DNA of 20,221 nucleotides, from positions 1 to 20,221 of the forward strand of contig JAUSHF010000040.1 in assembly GCA_030648705.1 (NCBI GenBank), read 5' to 3'. The notes below the pieces were generated by a model. The model searched no databases and was not told the DNA's origin. It saw only the letters and a program-made list of their open reading frames with translations. Every line of letters starts with the position of its first letter. The first letter of the stretch is position 1. Source of the DNA: a bacterium. Its GTDB lineage: Bacteria; Patescibacteriota; Minisyncoccia; Phycocordibacterales; PALSA-1337. This document shows positions 1 through 6,569 of the stretch, one piece after another. A program made the translations under genes and the position numbers.

Positions 1-454
1 GTCCATCTGTTACTACCTTAATATCGTCCACTTCACTTTTTATATCCACCATATCTTCATGAACATTCGACAGTTCTTCTTTGATCTTTTTAATATCGCT
101 TCTGATAGCAGCCACTCCTTCAGCTTCCTCCTTAACCTCTGTCTCTGTTCTTTCGGTAATTTTTTTCTCTCTTTTTAATCCAGTAATTAGAATCGTATCT
201 CCTATAAAGAATGATACAAAGAGACCCGTCATTAGAAGAGTAACCACAGAAATCACTGCATTTACAGGTTCATAGAAAAGAAAACCTAATATTCCACCTT
301 CACCCTGAAGCATATCAGCAGTATGCCAAACACCTCTCCAGAACAAAACCACGAATACACCACCTATAAGGGCATACACAATAGGATATTTACTTAGAGA
401 CGCTCTTATTATATCTTCTAACTTATCAAAAAATATAACTATCTTTTTAATCAT
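1..454 (-). CDS. Partial membrane protein with coiled coil (hypothetical)
   Basis: This reading frame stays open from an ATG at 452-454 to the left edge of the window, so the 3' end is missing; 151 codons are visible. Two membrane segments can be seen, at about residues 24-45 (starting YPIVYALIGG) and 63-88 (ending in FIGDTILIT). A long, highly charged stretch (KREKKITERTETEV... then repeated IKK/IKEEL/DIKSEV) follows and should form a cytoplasmic coiled coil. I do not recognise the family. The layout (two helices, then a coiled coil) suits a membrane-anchored scaffold or a small channel-like protein, but no catalytic motif is visible. It is encoded just downstream of tRNA-Pro on the same strand, 28 nt away from the CCA end. 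The missing 3' part could add a domain that changes this reading. Confidence 0.7.
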   Translation of the reverse strand, partial: MIKKIVIFFDKLEDIIRASLSKYPIVYALIGGVFVVLFWRGVWHTADMLQGEGGILGFLFYEPVNAVISVVTLLMTGLFVSFFIGDTILITGLKREKKITERTETEVKEEAEGVAAIRSDIKKIKEELSNVHEDMVDIKSEVDDIKVVTDG

Positions 455-482
455 TTAAATTTATATTTTATTAATATTATAC

Positions 483-558
483 TGGTCGGGGCGTCGGGAT
501 TCGAACCCGAAGTCGCCTGTTCCCAAAACAGGAATGTTAGCCGTTACACCACGCCCCG
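483..558 (-). tRNA. tRNA-Pro (anticodon TGG), CCA encoded
   Basis: A full cloverleaf folds on the minus strand: acceptor CGGGGCG/CGCCCCG, a D arm, anticodon stem CCTGT/ACAGG around loop TTTGGGA (anticodon TGG), and T arm TCGGG-TTCGAAT-CCCGA. The C1-G72 pair and A73 discriminator are typical of bacterial tRNA-Pro. The mature part is 486-558 (73 nt) and the 3' CCA is encoded at 483-485. This differs from the two other tRNAs in the window, which lack it. Confidence 0.96.
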
Positions 559-641
559 AAAACAGAATATATAATATCACATTTCATTTAAAAAGCTAGA
601 AAATTGCTGGAGAAATAATTTTTGATTGCATTTTAAAGAGT

Positions 642-1058
642 CTAAAGTACCTGATGTTCTATGAAGAATACCCTCCCAATACGCTCAGGCAATTTAAGAT
701 AAACCGCCGAAACATGGAAATACCATTCAGATTCCTCAGAAATTTTATTATTCCTTAGAAACACACCAACAGTTTTCCTTAACCTAGACAGTTTCCTACT
801 CGTAACCCTTTCTTCTGGCATATAAAAAGCGTTATCTGAAGATTTCTCAGGAAGTTTTTCACATAAAGTACTTTTTACCTCTACAAAATGAAGTGCATTA
901 TCTTTTTTGGCCACAATATCGATCTCACCGCATTTCTTCGCATAATTACGAGCGCACACGTCATATCCCCTCTTTTTAAGGAAATTAACTGTGGTATCTT
1001 CCCCTATATTCCCTATCTGCTTTTTAGAAAGCATAAACTGATCTTTTGTTATATTCAT
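642..1058 (-). CDS. YraN/UPF0102 family endonuclease-like protein
   Basis: The protein has 138 residues, close to the usual size of the UPF0102 (YraN) family. The diagnostic pattern is present: a GNIGEDTTVNFLKKRGYDV start, then NYAKKCGEIDIVAKKDNALHFVEVKS. The E-x-D...F-V-E-V-K part is the PD-(D/E)xK nuclease core. The family is structurally related to Holliday-junction resolvases and archaeal Hjc, but its cellular substrate is not settled. Two starts are possible, at 1058 and at the internal Met9 (1034). A possible -10 box (TATAGT) ends 4 nt before the first ATG, so I kept 1058. Family assignment is firm; function beyond nuclease fold is inference. Confidence 0.88.
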   Translation of the reverse strand: MNITKDQFMLSKKQIGNIGEDTTVNFLKKRGYDVCARNYAKKCGEIDIVAKKDNALHFVEVKSTLCEKLPEKSSDNAFYMPEERVTSRKLSRLRKTVGVFLRNNKISEESEWYFHVSAVYLKLPERIGRVFFIEHQVL

Positions 1059-1404
1059 AATAACTATATTTTAAAACAAAAGGTATAAAGGAATTATAAA
1101 GAAGTTCTAAAGAAACAATGAAAAATTCATAAAATCTTTATTTGTCTAATGTACACACCGTATACACCATATATTTATTTTTAATAGACAAGTCGTTTAG
1201 AATTTTAAAGACATTCCTTTATAAACAGCTAAGTGTATAAGTACAAAATATAAAAAGCCTTTTAAAATAACACTTTCATAATATCAGTCACACAAAAAGA
1301 CGTCTTTTATGAACAGTGTCCACAGAGTTATCCACAGTTTTAACAAAAATAGGCCTTTTGGTCTTAATAATTTTCTAATCAATATTTTATTGTATTTTTC
1401 TCTG
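1059..1404. other. AT-rich intergenic region with DnaA box and short repeats
   Basis: No gene is visible in these 346 bases. They hold a perfect TTATCCACA (1328-1336) with an imperfect second copy (GTGTCCACA, 1316-1324) 12 nt before it, followed by a very AT-rich stretch (about 1337-1400). Further left, inverted copies of TTGTCTA (1142-1148 and 1185-1191) enclose two adjacent 9-mers, GTACACACC and GTATACACC (1151-1168). The combination resembles part of a replication origin, but spacing and copy number are below those of a textbook oriC. Confidence 0.4.
1328..1336 (+). promoter_or_regulatory. Perfect DnaA-box consensus
   Basis: The sequence TTATCCACA matches the consensus TTATNCACA exactly. 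An AT-rich segment follows immediately, as expected for an unwinding element. A single 9-mer can occur by chance in AT-rich DNA; its weight comes from the parS-like sites and the second box at 3698-3706. Confidence 0.45.
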
Positions 1405-1475
1405 TGCGGGTAAGGAGAATCGAACTCCTACCTCATCCTTGGCAAGGACGTGTCCTACCACTAAACGATACCCGC
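1405..1475 (-). tRNA. tRNA-Gly (anticodon GCC)
   Basis: A cloverleaf folds on the minus strand: acceptor GCGGGTA/TACCCGC, D arm with GGTAGGAC, anticodon stem CGTCC/GGATG with loop TTGCCAA (anticodon GCC), and T loop TTCGATT. Length is 71 nt, normal for this isoacceptor. The bases after the discriminator A are CAG, so CCA is not encoded and must be added by Cca. Confidence 0.96.
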
Positions 1476-1591
1476 ATTATTTTACAATAATAAGATTATC
1501 ATTTTAAAAAAGAAAAACAAGTTTTTTGTGAATCTTTTACAGTTCTATAAATGAATCCCTGCATATATACCAACATCACTTCCCTATTTTG

Positions 1592-1665
1592 TGCGCTCGG
1601 CAGGACTTGAACCCACAACCCCTTGGTTCGAAGCCAAGTGCTCTATCCAATTGAGCTACGAGCGC
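1592..1665 (-). tRNA. tRNA-Arg (anticodon TCG)
   Basis: A cloverleaf of 74 nt folds on the minus strand: acceptor GCGCTCG/CGAGCGC, D stem GCTC/GAGC, anticodon stem CTTGG/CCAAG with loop CTTCGAA (anticodon TCG), T loop TTCAAGT. The bases after the discriminator A are CAA, so CCA is not encoded. It lies divergently from cca, sharing a gap of about 80 nt that must hold both promoters. Confidence 0.96.
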
Positions 1666-1729
1666 AAAACGTTAATCGAATATTAATAAACATGATAATA
1701 ATACACCAATAATCATATTTTTAAAAATG

Positions 1730-1738
1730 TGGTACAAT
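1730..1738 (+). promoter_or_regulatory. Extended -10 promoter of cca (leaderless)
   Basis: The sequence TGG-TACAAT is an extended -10 element ending 6 nt before the ATG at 1745, so transcription should begin at or next to the start codon. The in-frame ATG at 1727 lies upstream of this box and is therefore unlikely to be translated. Confidence 0.6.
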
Positions 1739-1744
1739 CCTGTT

Positions 1745-3238
1745 ATGGAAATAAACCTATTCCAAAGAAAAATAAATATACCTGACGAAGTGTCAGATAT
1801 CGTTAAAAAGCTTGAAGAAGCTGGTTTTAAAGCATATTTAGTCGGTGGATGCGTAAGAGATCTATTGCTTAAAAGAAAACCAAAGGACTGGGATGTTACC
1901 ACAGATGCTACTCCAGAAGAGATAATAAAGGTTTTTAGTGATAGTTTTTACGAGAATAATTTTGGAACAGTGGGTGTTGTGAATAGAGATACAGAAGATG
2001 AAACTTTAAAGACCGTGGAGGTCACTCCATTTAGGCTTGAGAGTAGCTACAGTGACTTTAGACGCCCTGATAGTGTGAAGTTCAGTAAAAGACTCGAGGA
2101 CGATCTTCAAAGGCGAGATTTCACGATTAACGCCATTGCCCTATCCATAAAAGACAGTACTGCGGAAATCTTTGACTTATATGAAGGACGTAAGGATATT
2201 TTAGATAAAACTATTAGAACTGTAGGAAATCCTGATGAAAGATTTACAGAGGATGCACTAAGAATACTCAGAGCAATACGTTTTTCAGCAGAACTTGGTT
2301 TCACGTTAAACACTGATACCTTAAATAGCATTAAAAAGAACGCTCACTTGCTAGAAAAGATATCCAAGGAACGCATAAGAGATGAGTTTGTAAAGCTTCT
2401 AATGTCAGACAAACCCATGGAAGGCCTTATAAACGCTCATAATTCTGGTATTTTGAAGTATATTCTACCTGAATTAGAAGCTGGAATAGGTATAGAACAG
2501 CGTGGTACACACATTTATGATGTGTGGGAACACCTATTAAGAAGTCTTCAGCATTCTGCTGATAAAGGTTGGCCTTTGGAAATAAGGCTTACTGCCCTAT
2601 TTCATGATATATCTAAGCCAGAAACTCGTAGGTTTTCACATGAAACAGGTACTTGGACGTTCTACGGTCATGAAGTAGTGGGTTCACGTGAAACACGTAA
2701 AATACTAGAAAGATTAAGGTTTCCCGTGAAAACTATTGAAAAAATAACCAAACTCATAAGATGGCACATGTTTTTCAGCGACACCGAACAAATAACACTT
2801 TCTGCTGTTAGAAGAATGGTAGCGAATGTTGGAAAGGAAAATATCTGGGATTTAATGAATGTTAGAATTTGCGACCGAGTAGGTACAGGCAGACCTAAGG
2901 AAAATCCATATAGACTTAGAAAGTATCAATCAATGGTTGAAGAAGCTATGCGTGATCCTATATCTGTAGGAATGTTAAAAACCGACGGGAAACAGATAAT
3001 TGAGGTTACACATGAAACACCAGGACCTAAAATAGGACAGATATTACACGCTTTATTAGAAGAAGTGCTTGATGATCCTAAACTAAATACTGAAGAATAT
3101 CTAAACAAAAGGGCAATTGAACTAGCTAAATTACCAAAAGACGAGCTTTTAGCTCTAGGAGAGAAGGGAAAAATAAAAAAGGAGGAGGCAGATAGCCAGA
3201 AAATCGAGGAAATACGTGGTAAGTTTCACGTGAAATAG
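1745..3238 (+). CDS. cca: CCA tRNA nucleotidyltransferase with HD domain
   Basis: This enzyme adds or repairs the 3'-CCA of tRNAs using CTP and ATP. The class II nucleotidyltransferase head is clear: YLVGGCVRDLL at about residues 31-41, the metal-binding pair DWD (48-50), and RRDFTINAIA (123-132). The tRNA-binding neck region follows (RFTEDALRILRAIRFSAELGF), and an HD phosphohydrolase domain carries LFHDISKP (285-292). The length, 497 residues, fits the HD-containing form. I place the start at 1745 rather than 1727 because a promoter -10 box covers the earlier ATG. Two of the three tRNAs next to it lack an encoded CCA and so depend on it. Unusually, two parS-like sites lie in this gene (2680-2695, 3222-3237), the second overlapping the stop codon. 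The C-terminal 40 residues are Lys/Glu-rich. A poly(A)-polymerase role is the main alternative, less likely given the HD domain. Confidence 0.93.
   Translation: MEINLFQRKINIPDEVSDIVKKLEEAGFKAYLVGGCVRDLLLKRKPKDWDVTTDATPEEIIKVFSDSFYENNFGTVGVVNRDTEDETLKTVEVTPFRLESSYSDFRRPDSVKFSKRLEDDLQRRDFTINAIALSIKDSTAEIFDLYEGRKDILDKTIRTVGNPDERFTEDALRILRAIRFSAELGFTLNTDTLNSIKKNAHLLEKISKERIRDEFVKLLMSDKPMEGLINAHNSGILKYILPELEAGIGIEQRGTHIYDVWEHLLRSLQHSADKGWPLEIRLTALFHDISKPETRRFSHETGTWTFYGHEVVGSRETRKILERLRFPVKTIEKITKLIRWHMFFSDTEQITLSAVRRMVANVGKENIWDLMNVRICDRVGTGRPKENPYRLRKYQSMVEEAMRDPISVGMLKTDGKQIIEVTHETPGPKIGQILHALLEEVLDDPKLNTEEYLNKRAIELAKLPKDELLALGEKGKIKKEEADSQKIEEIRGKFHVK
2680..2695. promoter_or_regulatory. Candidate parS site 1 (ParB binding), inside cca
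   Basis: GGGTTCACGTGAAACA matches the bacterial parS 16-mer TGTTTCACGTGAAACA at 14 of 16 positions; the right arm and CACGTG core are perfect. parS sites commonly lie inside coding genes near oriC. No parB is in the window, so the binding protein is inferred. Confidence 0.6.
3222..3237. promoter_or_regulatory. Candidate parS site 2 (ParB binding), at the cca stop codon
   Basis: AGTTTCACGTGAAATA matches the parS 16-mer at 14 of 16 positions and contains a perfect 12-bp palindrome, TTTCACGTGAAA (3224-3235). It overlaps the last codons and stop of cca. It lies 542 bp from site 1; clusters of such sites near the origin are typical of chromosomal ParABS systems. Confidence 0.65.
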
Positions 3239-3270
3239 CTTAAAAAAGCCATATCTTGTATATAAAAGAG

Positions 3271-3330
3271 AAAGCCGCTTCGTACAAAGGAAGGTTAAAG
3301 CATTTCCTAAGACTAAAAGCGGCTTTTTTT
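3271..3330 (+). terminator. Rho-independent terminator of cca with two-tier stem
   Basis: AAAGCCGCTT (3271-3280) pairs with AAGCGGCTTT (3317-3326) and is followed by a T run. The 36-nt interior contains a second short stem (GGAA 3289-3292 with TTCC 3304-3307), so the loop is itself folded. It begins 32 nt after the cca stop. Confidence 0.75.
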
Positions 3331-3674
3331 ACACCGCTGATGCTAGATCATTAGGAGTCTTAAGGAATTTCGCGAATCAATCTTCAAAAAAATGTGTGAG
3401 AAGAGATTGCTAGTAGACTTAATATAACTCGTATGACACAGAATCAAAGGTGAGGGCGATGGTCCGTAGAACCTATCGCGAGCTTAAAAAAGAACAGCAG
3501 AACGAAAAAGATAACCATAACTTTTTCGTCTATTTAGAAAGAACAATGACTTCTTTGTGCTTCGTATTTTAAAGAAAATTCTTAAAACTTTTTCCTAACA
3601 AATTCCTAACAAAAAAACTTTTTTCTTTTTACTCTACACAATCCATCTAATCTGTCCTATATTATATTTTGTAT

Positions 3675-3753
3675 AAAGGACATTGTAAAGGACATTATGT
3701 GGATAACTTTCTTTATCAGTGTCCTTTATAAAAGATAAAAATCCTAAAGGACA
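3675..3753. repeat. AAAGGACA repeat cluster around a DnaA box
   Basis: Two direct copies of AAAGGACATT with 12-nt period (3675-3684, 3687-3696), a third AAAGGACA (3746-3753), and an inverted copy (TGTCCTTTATA, 3720-3730, an exact 11-bp inverse of 3672-3682). The perfect DnaA box TGTGGATAA (3698-3706, minus orientation) lies in the middle. Such an array looks like a set of protein-binding sites; the protein is unknown. Confidence 0.5.
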
Positions 3754-3774
3754 AAATATCCTTGTATTTAAAGA

Positions 3775-4560
3775 TTATTTTAGGTCTAAAGAGATAGGGC
3801 AGTGATCACTGCCAAATACTTCATTTAAAATTTTTGCATCTTTTACTCGCGAAAAAAAATTTTCACTCACAAAAAAATAGTCAATTCTCCATCCAACATT
3901 TCTCTCCCGCGCGAAAGTCTTCATATCCCACCAAGTGTATTTTATTTTTTCTGGATTCATTTTTCTCCATACATCTACGTATCCATTTTTAACTACTTCA
4001 TCAAGCCAATCTCTCTCAATACGTAAGAACCCTGTGTGGTTTTCATTCTCCTTCGGTCTAGCAATATCTATCTCATTATGAGCAGTATTCACATCTCCGC
4101 AGAATATTATCTCTTTTGCATCCTTCGAATCTCGAATTTTATTAATATATTTCAAAAAGTGGCTATAGAATCTCATTTTATAATCTAGTCTATCTTCGCC
4201 ACCCCCGCCGTTAGGGAAGTATAAAGTAATAAGCACAAAATCCTTGAAAAATAAGGCTATAAATCGACCCTCTTGATCCATTTCTTCCACCCCCATACCG
4301 TATTCTACTTTCTCTGGCCTGCCGAGAGGGGAATCATTCTTTAAATAAATTGCAACACCACTATAGCCCTTTTTAACTTTAGAATGATCAAAATATCCAG
4401 TATATCCGAGTGGATTTTTGATATCTTCCGGAAGCTGCTCTATATGAACCTTAGTTTCTTGAAGGCATATTACATCCGCTCCGCTAGATAAAAGCTCGCC
4501 AAAACAACCTTTTTTAATATTAGCCCTGAGTCCATTTACATTCCAAGAGATAATTTTCAT
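3775..4560 (-). CDS. xth: Exodeoxyribonuclease III (Xth/ExoA family AP endonuclease)
   Basis: The enzyme cuts DNA at abasic sites and removes 3'-blocking groups in base excision repair. All EEP-family active-site motifs are present: SWNVNGLRA (residues 5-13), LQETK with catalytic Glu35, YSGVAIY, FCGDVNTAHNEIDI with Asp156 and Asn158, RIDYFFVSE, and GSDHCP with Asp252 and His253. Length is 261 residues, standard for the family. A longer frame extends to 4599, but the conserved fold begins exactly at MKIISWNV, and a -10 box (TATGAT, 4568-4573) ends 7 nt before this ATG. That supports 4560 and a leaderless transcript. It converges with cca and diverges from the MFS leader. Confidence 0.95.
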   Translation of the reverse strand: MKIISWNVNGLRANIKKGCFGELLSSGADVICLQETKVHIEQLPEDIKNPLGYTGYFDHSKVKKGYSGVAIYLKNDSPLGRPEKVEYGMGVEEMDQEGRFIALFFKDFVLITLYFPNGGGGEDRLDYKMRFYSHFLKYINKIRDSKDAKEIIFCGDVNTAHNEIDIARPKENENHTGFLRIERDWLDEVVKNGYVDVWRKMNPEKIKYTWWDMKTFARERNVGWRIDYFFVSENFFSRVKDAKILNEVFGSDHCPISLDLK

Positions 4561-4624
4561 GCATTTAATCATACTATTCAAAGATATAATTATCAACATT
4601 TCCTATATACAGTGATGAAGTTTT

Positions 4625-4856
4625 GTGATATATTTACCAAGTAATGAGAAATCATTTTAACACAACATTAATTTCACAGAGAGCCGATAGAAACGTCGGA
4701 CTTTTTGGGTGTTCTGCTATGTATCCTAAGTACATTGCTGATACATCATCATTTAGCCAAGGTTGTGTTAATTTCTCTAAAACTCTATTAAATACTAATT
4801 AATTTATCGTTTTTCAAATGAAACTAAGACTGTCTCGGCTAGATGGCCGAGTTTTT
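4625..4856 (+). ncRNA. Candidate structured leader RNA with terminator, upstream of MFS gene
   Basis: An extended -10 (TGA-TATATT, around 4626-4634) could start a transcript near 4640. A 10-bp perfect outer helix, TTAACACAAC (4657-4666) with GTTGTGTTAA (4762-4771), encloses two hairpins: CCGA/TCGG (4684-4687/4696-4699) and ATGTATC/GATACAT (4719-4725/4740-4746). This is a three-way-junction layout. It is followed by an intrinsic terminator at 4834-4856. Riboswitch or attenuator control of the MFS gene is the attractive reading; an independent small RNA is the alternative. I recognise no known riboswitch class. Confidence 0.4.
4834..4856 (+). terminator. Intrinsic terminator between leader RNA and MFS gene
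   Basis: CTCGGC (4834-4839), loop TAGATG, GCCGAG (4846-4851), then TTTTT. It lies 115 nt upstream of the MFS start and would stop any transcript starting at the leader promoter unless anti-terminated. A further inverted repeat, ATTCACT (4886-4892) with AGTGAAT (4921-4927), lies between it and the gene. Confidence 0.75.
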
Positions 4857-4970
4857 GTTATAAAAAACAAAAATCCCAAATCTAGATTCACTGTTTGCCG
4901 ATTCATTATCGAGCGAAATGAGTGAATTTGTTCCTTAAACCTCAAACAAAAAAAACAAAACGGAGAAAGT

Positions 4971-6152
4971 ATGAAAAGAAACCTCAGTCTGTATTACCTG
5001 TATGGAATTCTAGCCAACGCTTCTATGCGTGGACCAATTCTCATCTCGTACATGACAAACACGTGCAAAATGTCACTTCCAGAAGTATATACTTGTGAAG
5101 CAGTGGCAGTAGCAGTGCTGGTATTATTCCAGTTGCCGACAGGGATTCTGGCAGATAAATTCGGCAGGATTCTAACTATCAAGATTGGTTGTCTAATTCT
5201 GATACTGGAGCAAATCTGCTTCTCGTCAGCAAACGGACCACTGCTAATCTGGGTAGGGAATATACTCTGGGCCATTGGTACATCCTTTATATCAGGAGCC
5301 GATTCAGCCTTAATATTCGACAGTATTAAATCACTGTTTACTTGTGAAGATAAGACTTCCAGAAAAAATATGGATATTGTGAGTAGGGTGGGTTTCTATA
5401 GCCTTATGCTGACAGCAGTATTCTCTGCGATATGTGGCCATTTGGCCAAAATCAATATGAGAATTCCACTTTATGTGGACCTCGGTCTTATCACAGGAGC
5501 ATTCGTCACGGCATTCTTCTTCGAAGAACCGATAATCCATTCGGAGAATAAGAAAATGGGTTGGAATAAATCAGCAATTCACGGTATTAAAACTGTTTTT
5601 AAACAGAAGCAATTGCTTTGGGTCGTATTTTTTTCTGCACTTGTGGGTATTACTTCGAAAATATGGTTCTTTAGTTATAATCCGTACTTCGAATTAGTAG
5701 ATTTGCCACTTGAATATTACGGTTATGTTTTCTTCGCTCTCAATATCTTTGGTGCGGTGTCGAATAAATATGCAAAAGATATTTGCGAGAAGGTGACTGG
5801 TAAAAATATCATTCTGTTATCCATATTCGCTCTTACAGTACCCATGATTATCCTTGGTATATGTATCAGTAAATGGGCGATCAGTTTGATCTTTTTCCAA
5901 AGTATGTTTCGTGGATTCATCGGTCCTTTCTTAAACACAATGCTTCATAAAGTGATCGAATCTTATCAGAGAGCTACTATTCTCTCTATTAAATCAGCGA
6001 TTCAGCAAGTATTCGAAAGTATCACAATGCTATCCTTCGGCTTCGTAGTAGGGAATATGGGCCTGAGTTATGCAATTATTGCGCTCGGTTTGGTCTCGAC
6101 AATTATTGGGATGAGACTGATCTACAAGTATCGTAAATTGTTTACGGGGTAG
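4971..6152 (+). CDS. Major facilitator superfamily (MFS) transporter
   Basis: The protein has 393 residues and is hydrophobic throughout, with about 11-12 predicted membrane helices. The loop between helices 2 and 3 carries the MFS signature GILADKFGRILTIKIG (motif A), and the second half starts after a basic cytoplasmic loop near residues 185-215. It is probably a proton-coupled exporter or uptake carrier; the substrate cannot be read from sequence. The start at 4971 has a good Shine-Dalgarno (GGAGAAAG) just upstream, unlike most genes here, which look leaderless. Codon use also looks richer in G and C (many ctg, ctc, cgt codons) than that of neighbours, which suggests later acquisition. A long leader with a terminator precedes it, so expression may be conditional. 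Confidence 0.88.
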   Translation: MKRNLSLYYLYGILANASMRGPILISYMTNTCKMSLPEVYTCEAVAVAVLVLFQLPTGILADKFGRILTIKIGCLILILEQICFSSANGPLLIWVGNILWAIGTSFISGADSALIFDSIKSLFTCEDKTSRKNMDIVSRVGFYSLMLTAVFSAICGHLAKINMRIPLYVDLGLITGAFVTAFFFEEPIIHSENKKMGWNKSAIHGIKTVFKQKQLLWVVFFSALVGITSKIWFFSYNPYFELVDLPLEYYGYVFFALNIFGAVSNKYAKDICEKVTGKNIILLSIFALTVPMIILGICISKWAISLIFFQSMFRGFIGPFLNTMLHKVIESYQRATILSIKSAIQQVFESITMLSFGFVVGNMGLSYAIIALGLVSTIIGMRLIYKYRKLFTG

Positions 6153-6188
6153 TTCTTAAATACAAAAAAGATAAAAAGTTATAGAAAG

Positions 6189-6223
6189 CGCTCGGACCAT
6201 TTTTGGCCCGAGCGTCTTATTTT
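6189..6223. terminator. Terminator downstream of MFS gene, possibly bidirectional
   Basis: CGCTCGG (6189-6195) pairs with CCGAGCG (6208-6214), with an inner CC/GG step (6197-6198/6205-6206), and is followed by TCTTATTTT. It sits 36 nt after the MFS stop and just beyond the 3' end of the minus-strand frame at 6233, so it could serve both. Confidence 0.75.
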
Positions 6224-6232
6224 GCGGAGTAT

Positions 6233-6481
6233 TTATGGTAATTGTCGCTTACTCGCATCAAACCGTAACGGCACAGGAATCGAATCGAACGGTTCTGCTG
6301 TCGAATACTCGGCTTGCTGTTTGCTTGCAAGGACTTTTGCGAGAACCTCAACCGCGGATCTGGTCCCACGTCTCGATTTCATCTCATCTCGTACTTCATT
6401 TGACACAGTATTGTCGTATTCTTTTTCAGCTTCAGCGATAAATACAGTTTTTGCAGTTTTCATAGTGAGTGTATTGGTCAT
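6233..6481 (-). CDS. Small hypothetical protein (82 aa), uncertain
   Basis: An open frame on the minus strand encodes MTNTLTMKTAKTVF... and is rich in charged helix-forming residues (AEAEKEYDNTVSNEVRDEMKSRR, then SAVEVLAKVLASK). The frame can extend to 6532, but an extended -10 box (TGC-TATTAT, 6519-6527) covers that upstream ATG, so I chose Met18 at 6481. No Shine-Dalgarno is visible. It ends next to the bidirectional terminator at 6189-6214, as a real gene would. I recognise no family. A plus-strand frame also spans this segment (6222-6617), so coding is not certain. Confidence 0.4.
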   Translation of the reverse strand: MTNTLTMKTAKTVFIAEAEKEYDNTVSNEVRDEMKSRRGTRSAVEVLAKVLASKQQAEYSTAEPFDSIPVPLRFDASKRQLP

Positions 6482-6569
6482 TGATTTTTTCGATAACGCA
6501 GATTCCCATCTATTAAAAATAATAGCATACAATAAGATAAAAATCTTTATATGTAAATTTCAATCCCAT

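Larger units (their letters stand above)
3239..3774. other. Gene-free convergent gap with terminator, hairpins and repeats
   Basis: This 536-base gap lies between the 3' ends of two convergent genes (cca and xth), so it is not needed as a promoter for either. It holds a terminator (3271-3328), a hairpin at 3456-3479 (GCGAT/ATCGC), a strong 9-bp hairpin at 3502-3529 (ACGAAAAAG/CTTTTTCGT), an 11-nt tandem duplication (TTCCTAACAAA, 3592-3613), four copies of AAAGGACA on both strands (3675-3753) and a perfect DnaA box (3698-3706). No open frame of meaningful length is present. It could hold a small RNA, replication or segregation sites, or both. Confidence 0.5.

Noticed and set aside
888..1088. 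66-residue plus-strand frame over the YraN gene
   Set aside because: It is antisense to a well-supported conserved gene and has no recognisable features.
1151..1168. CRISPR or satellite array
   Set aside because: Only two 9-mers are present; no regular direct repeats with unique spacers occur anywhere in the window.
1727..1744. Upstream ATG giving Cca six extra residues
   Set aside because: The -10 box TACAAT lies between this ATG and 1745, so transcripts should begin after it.
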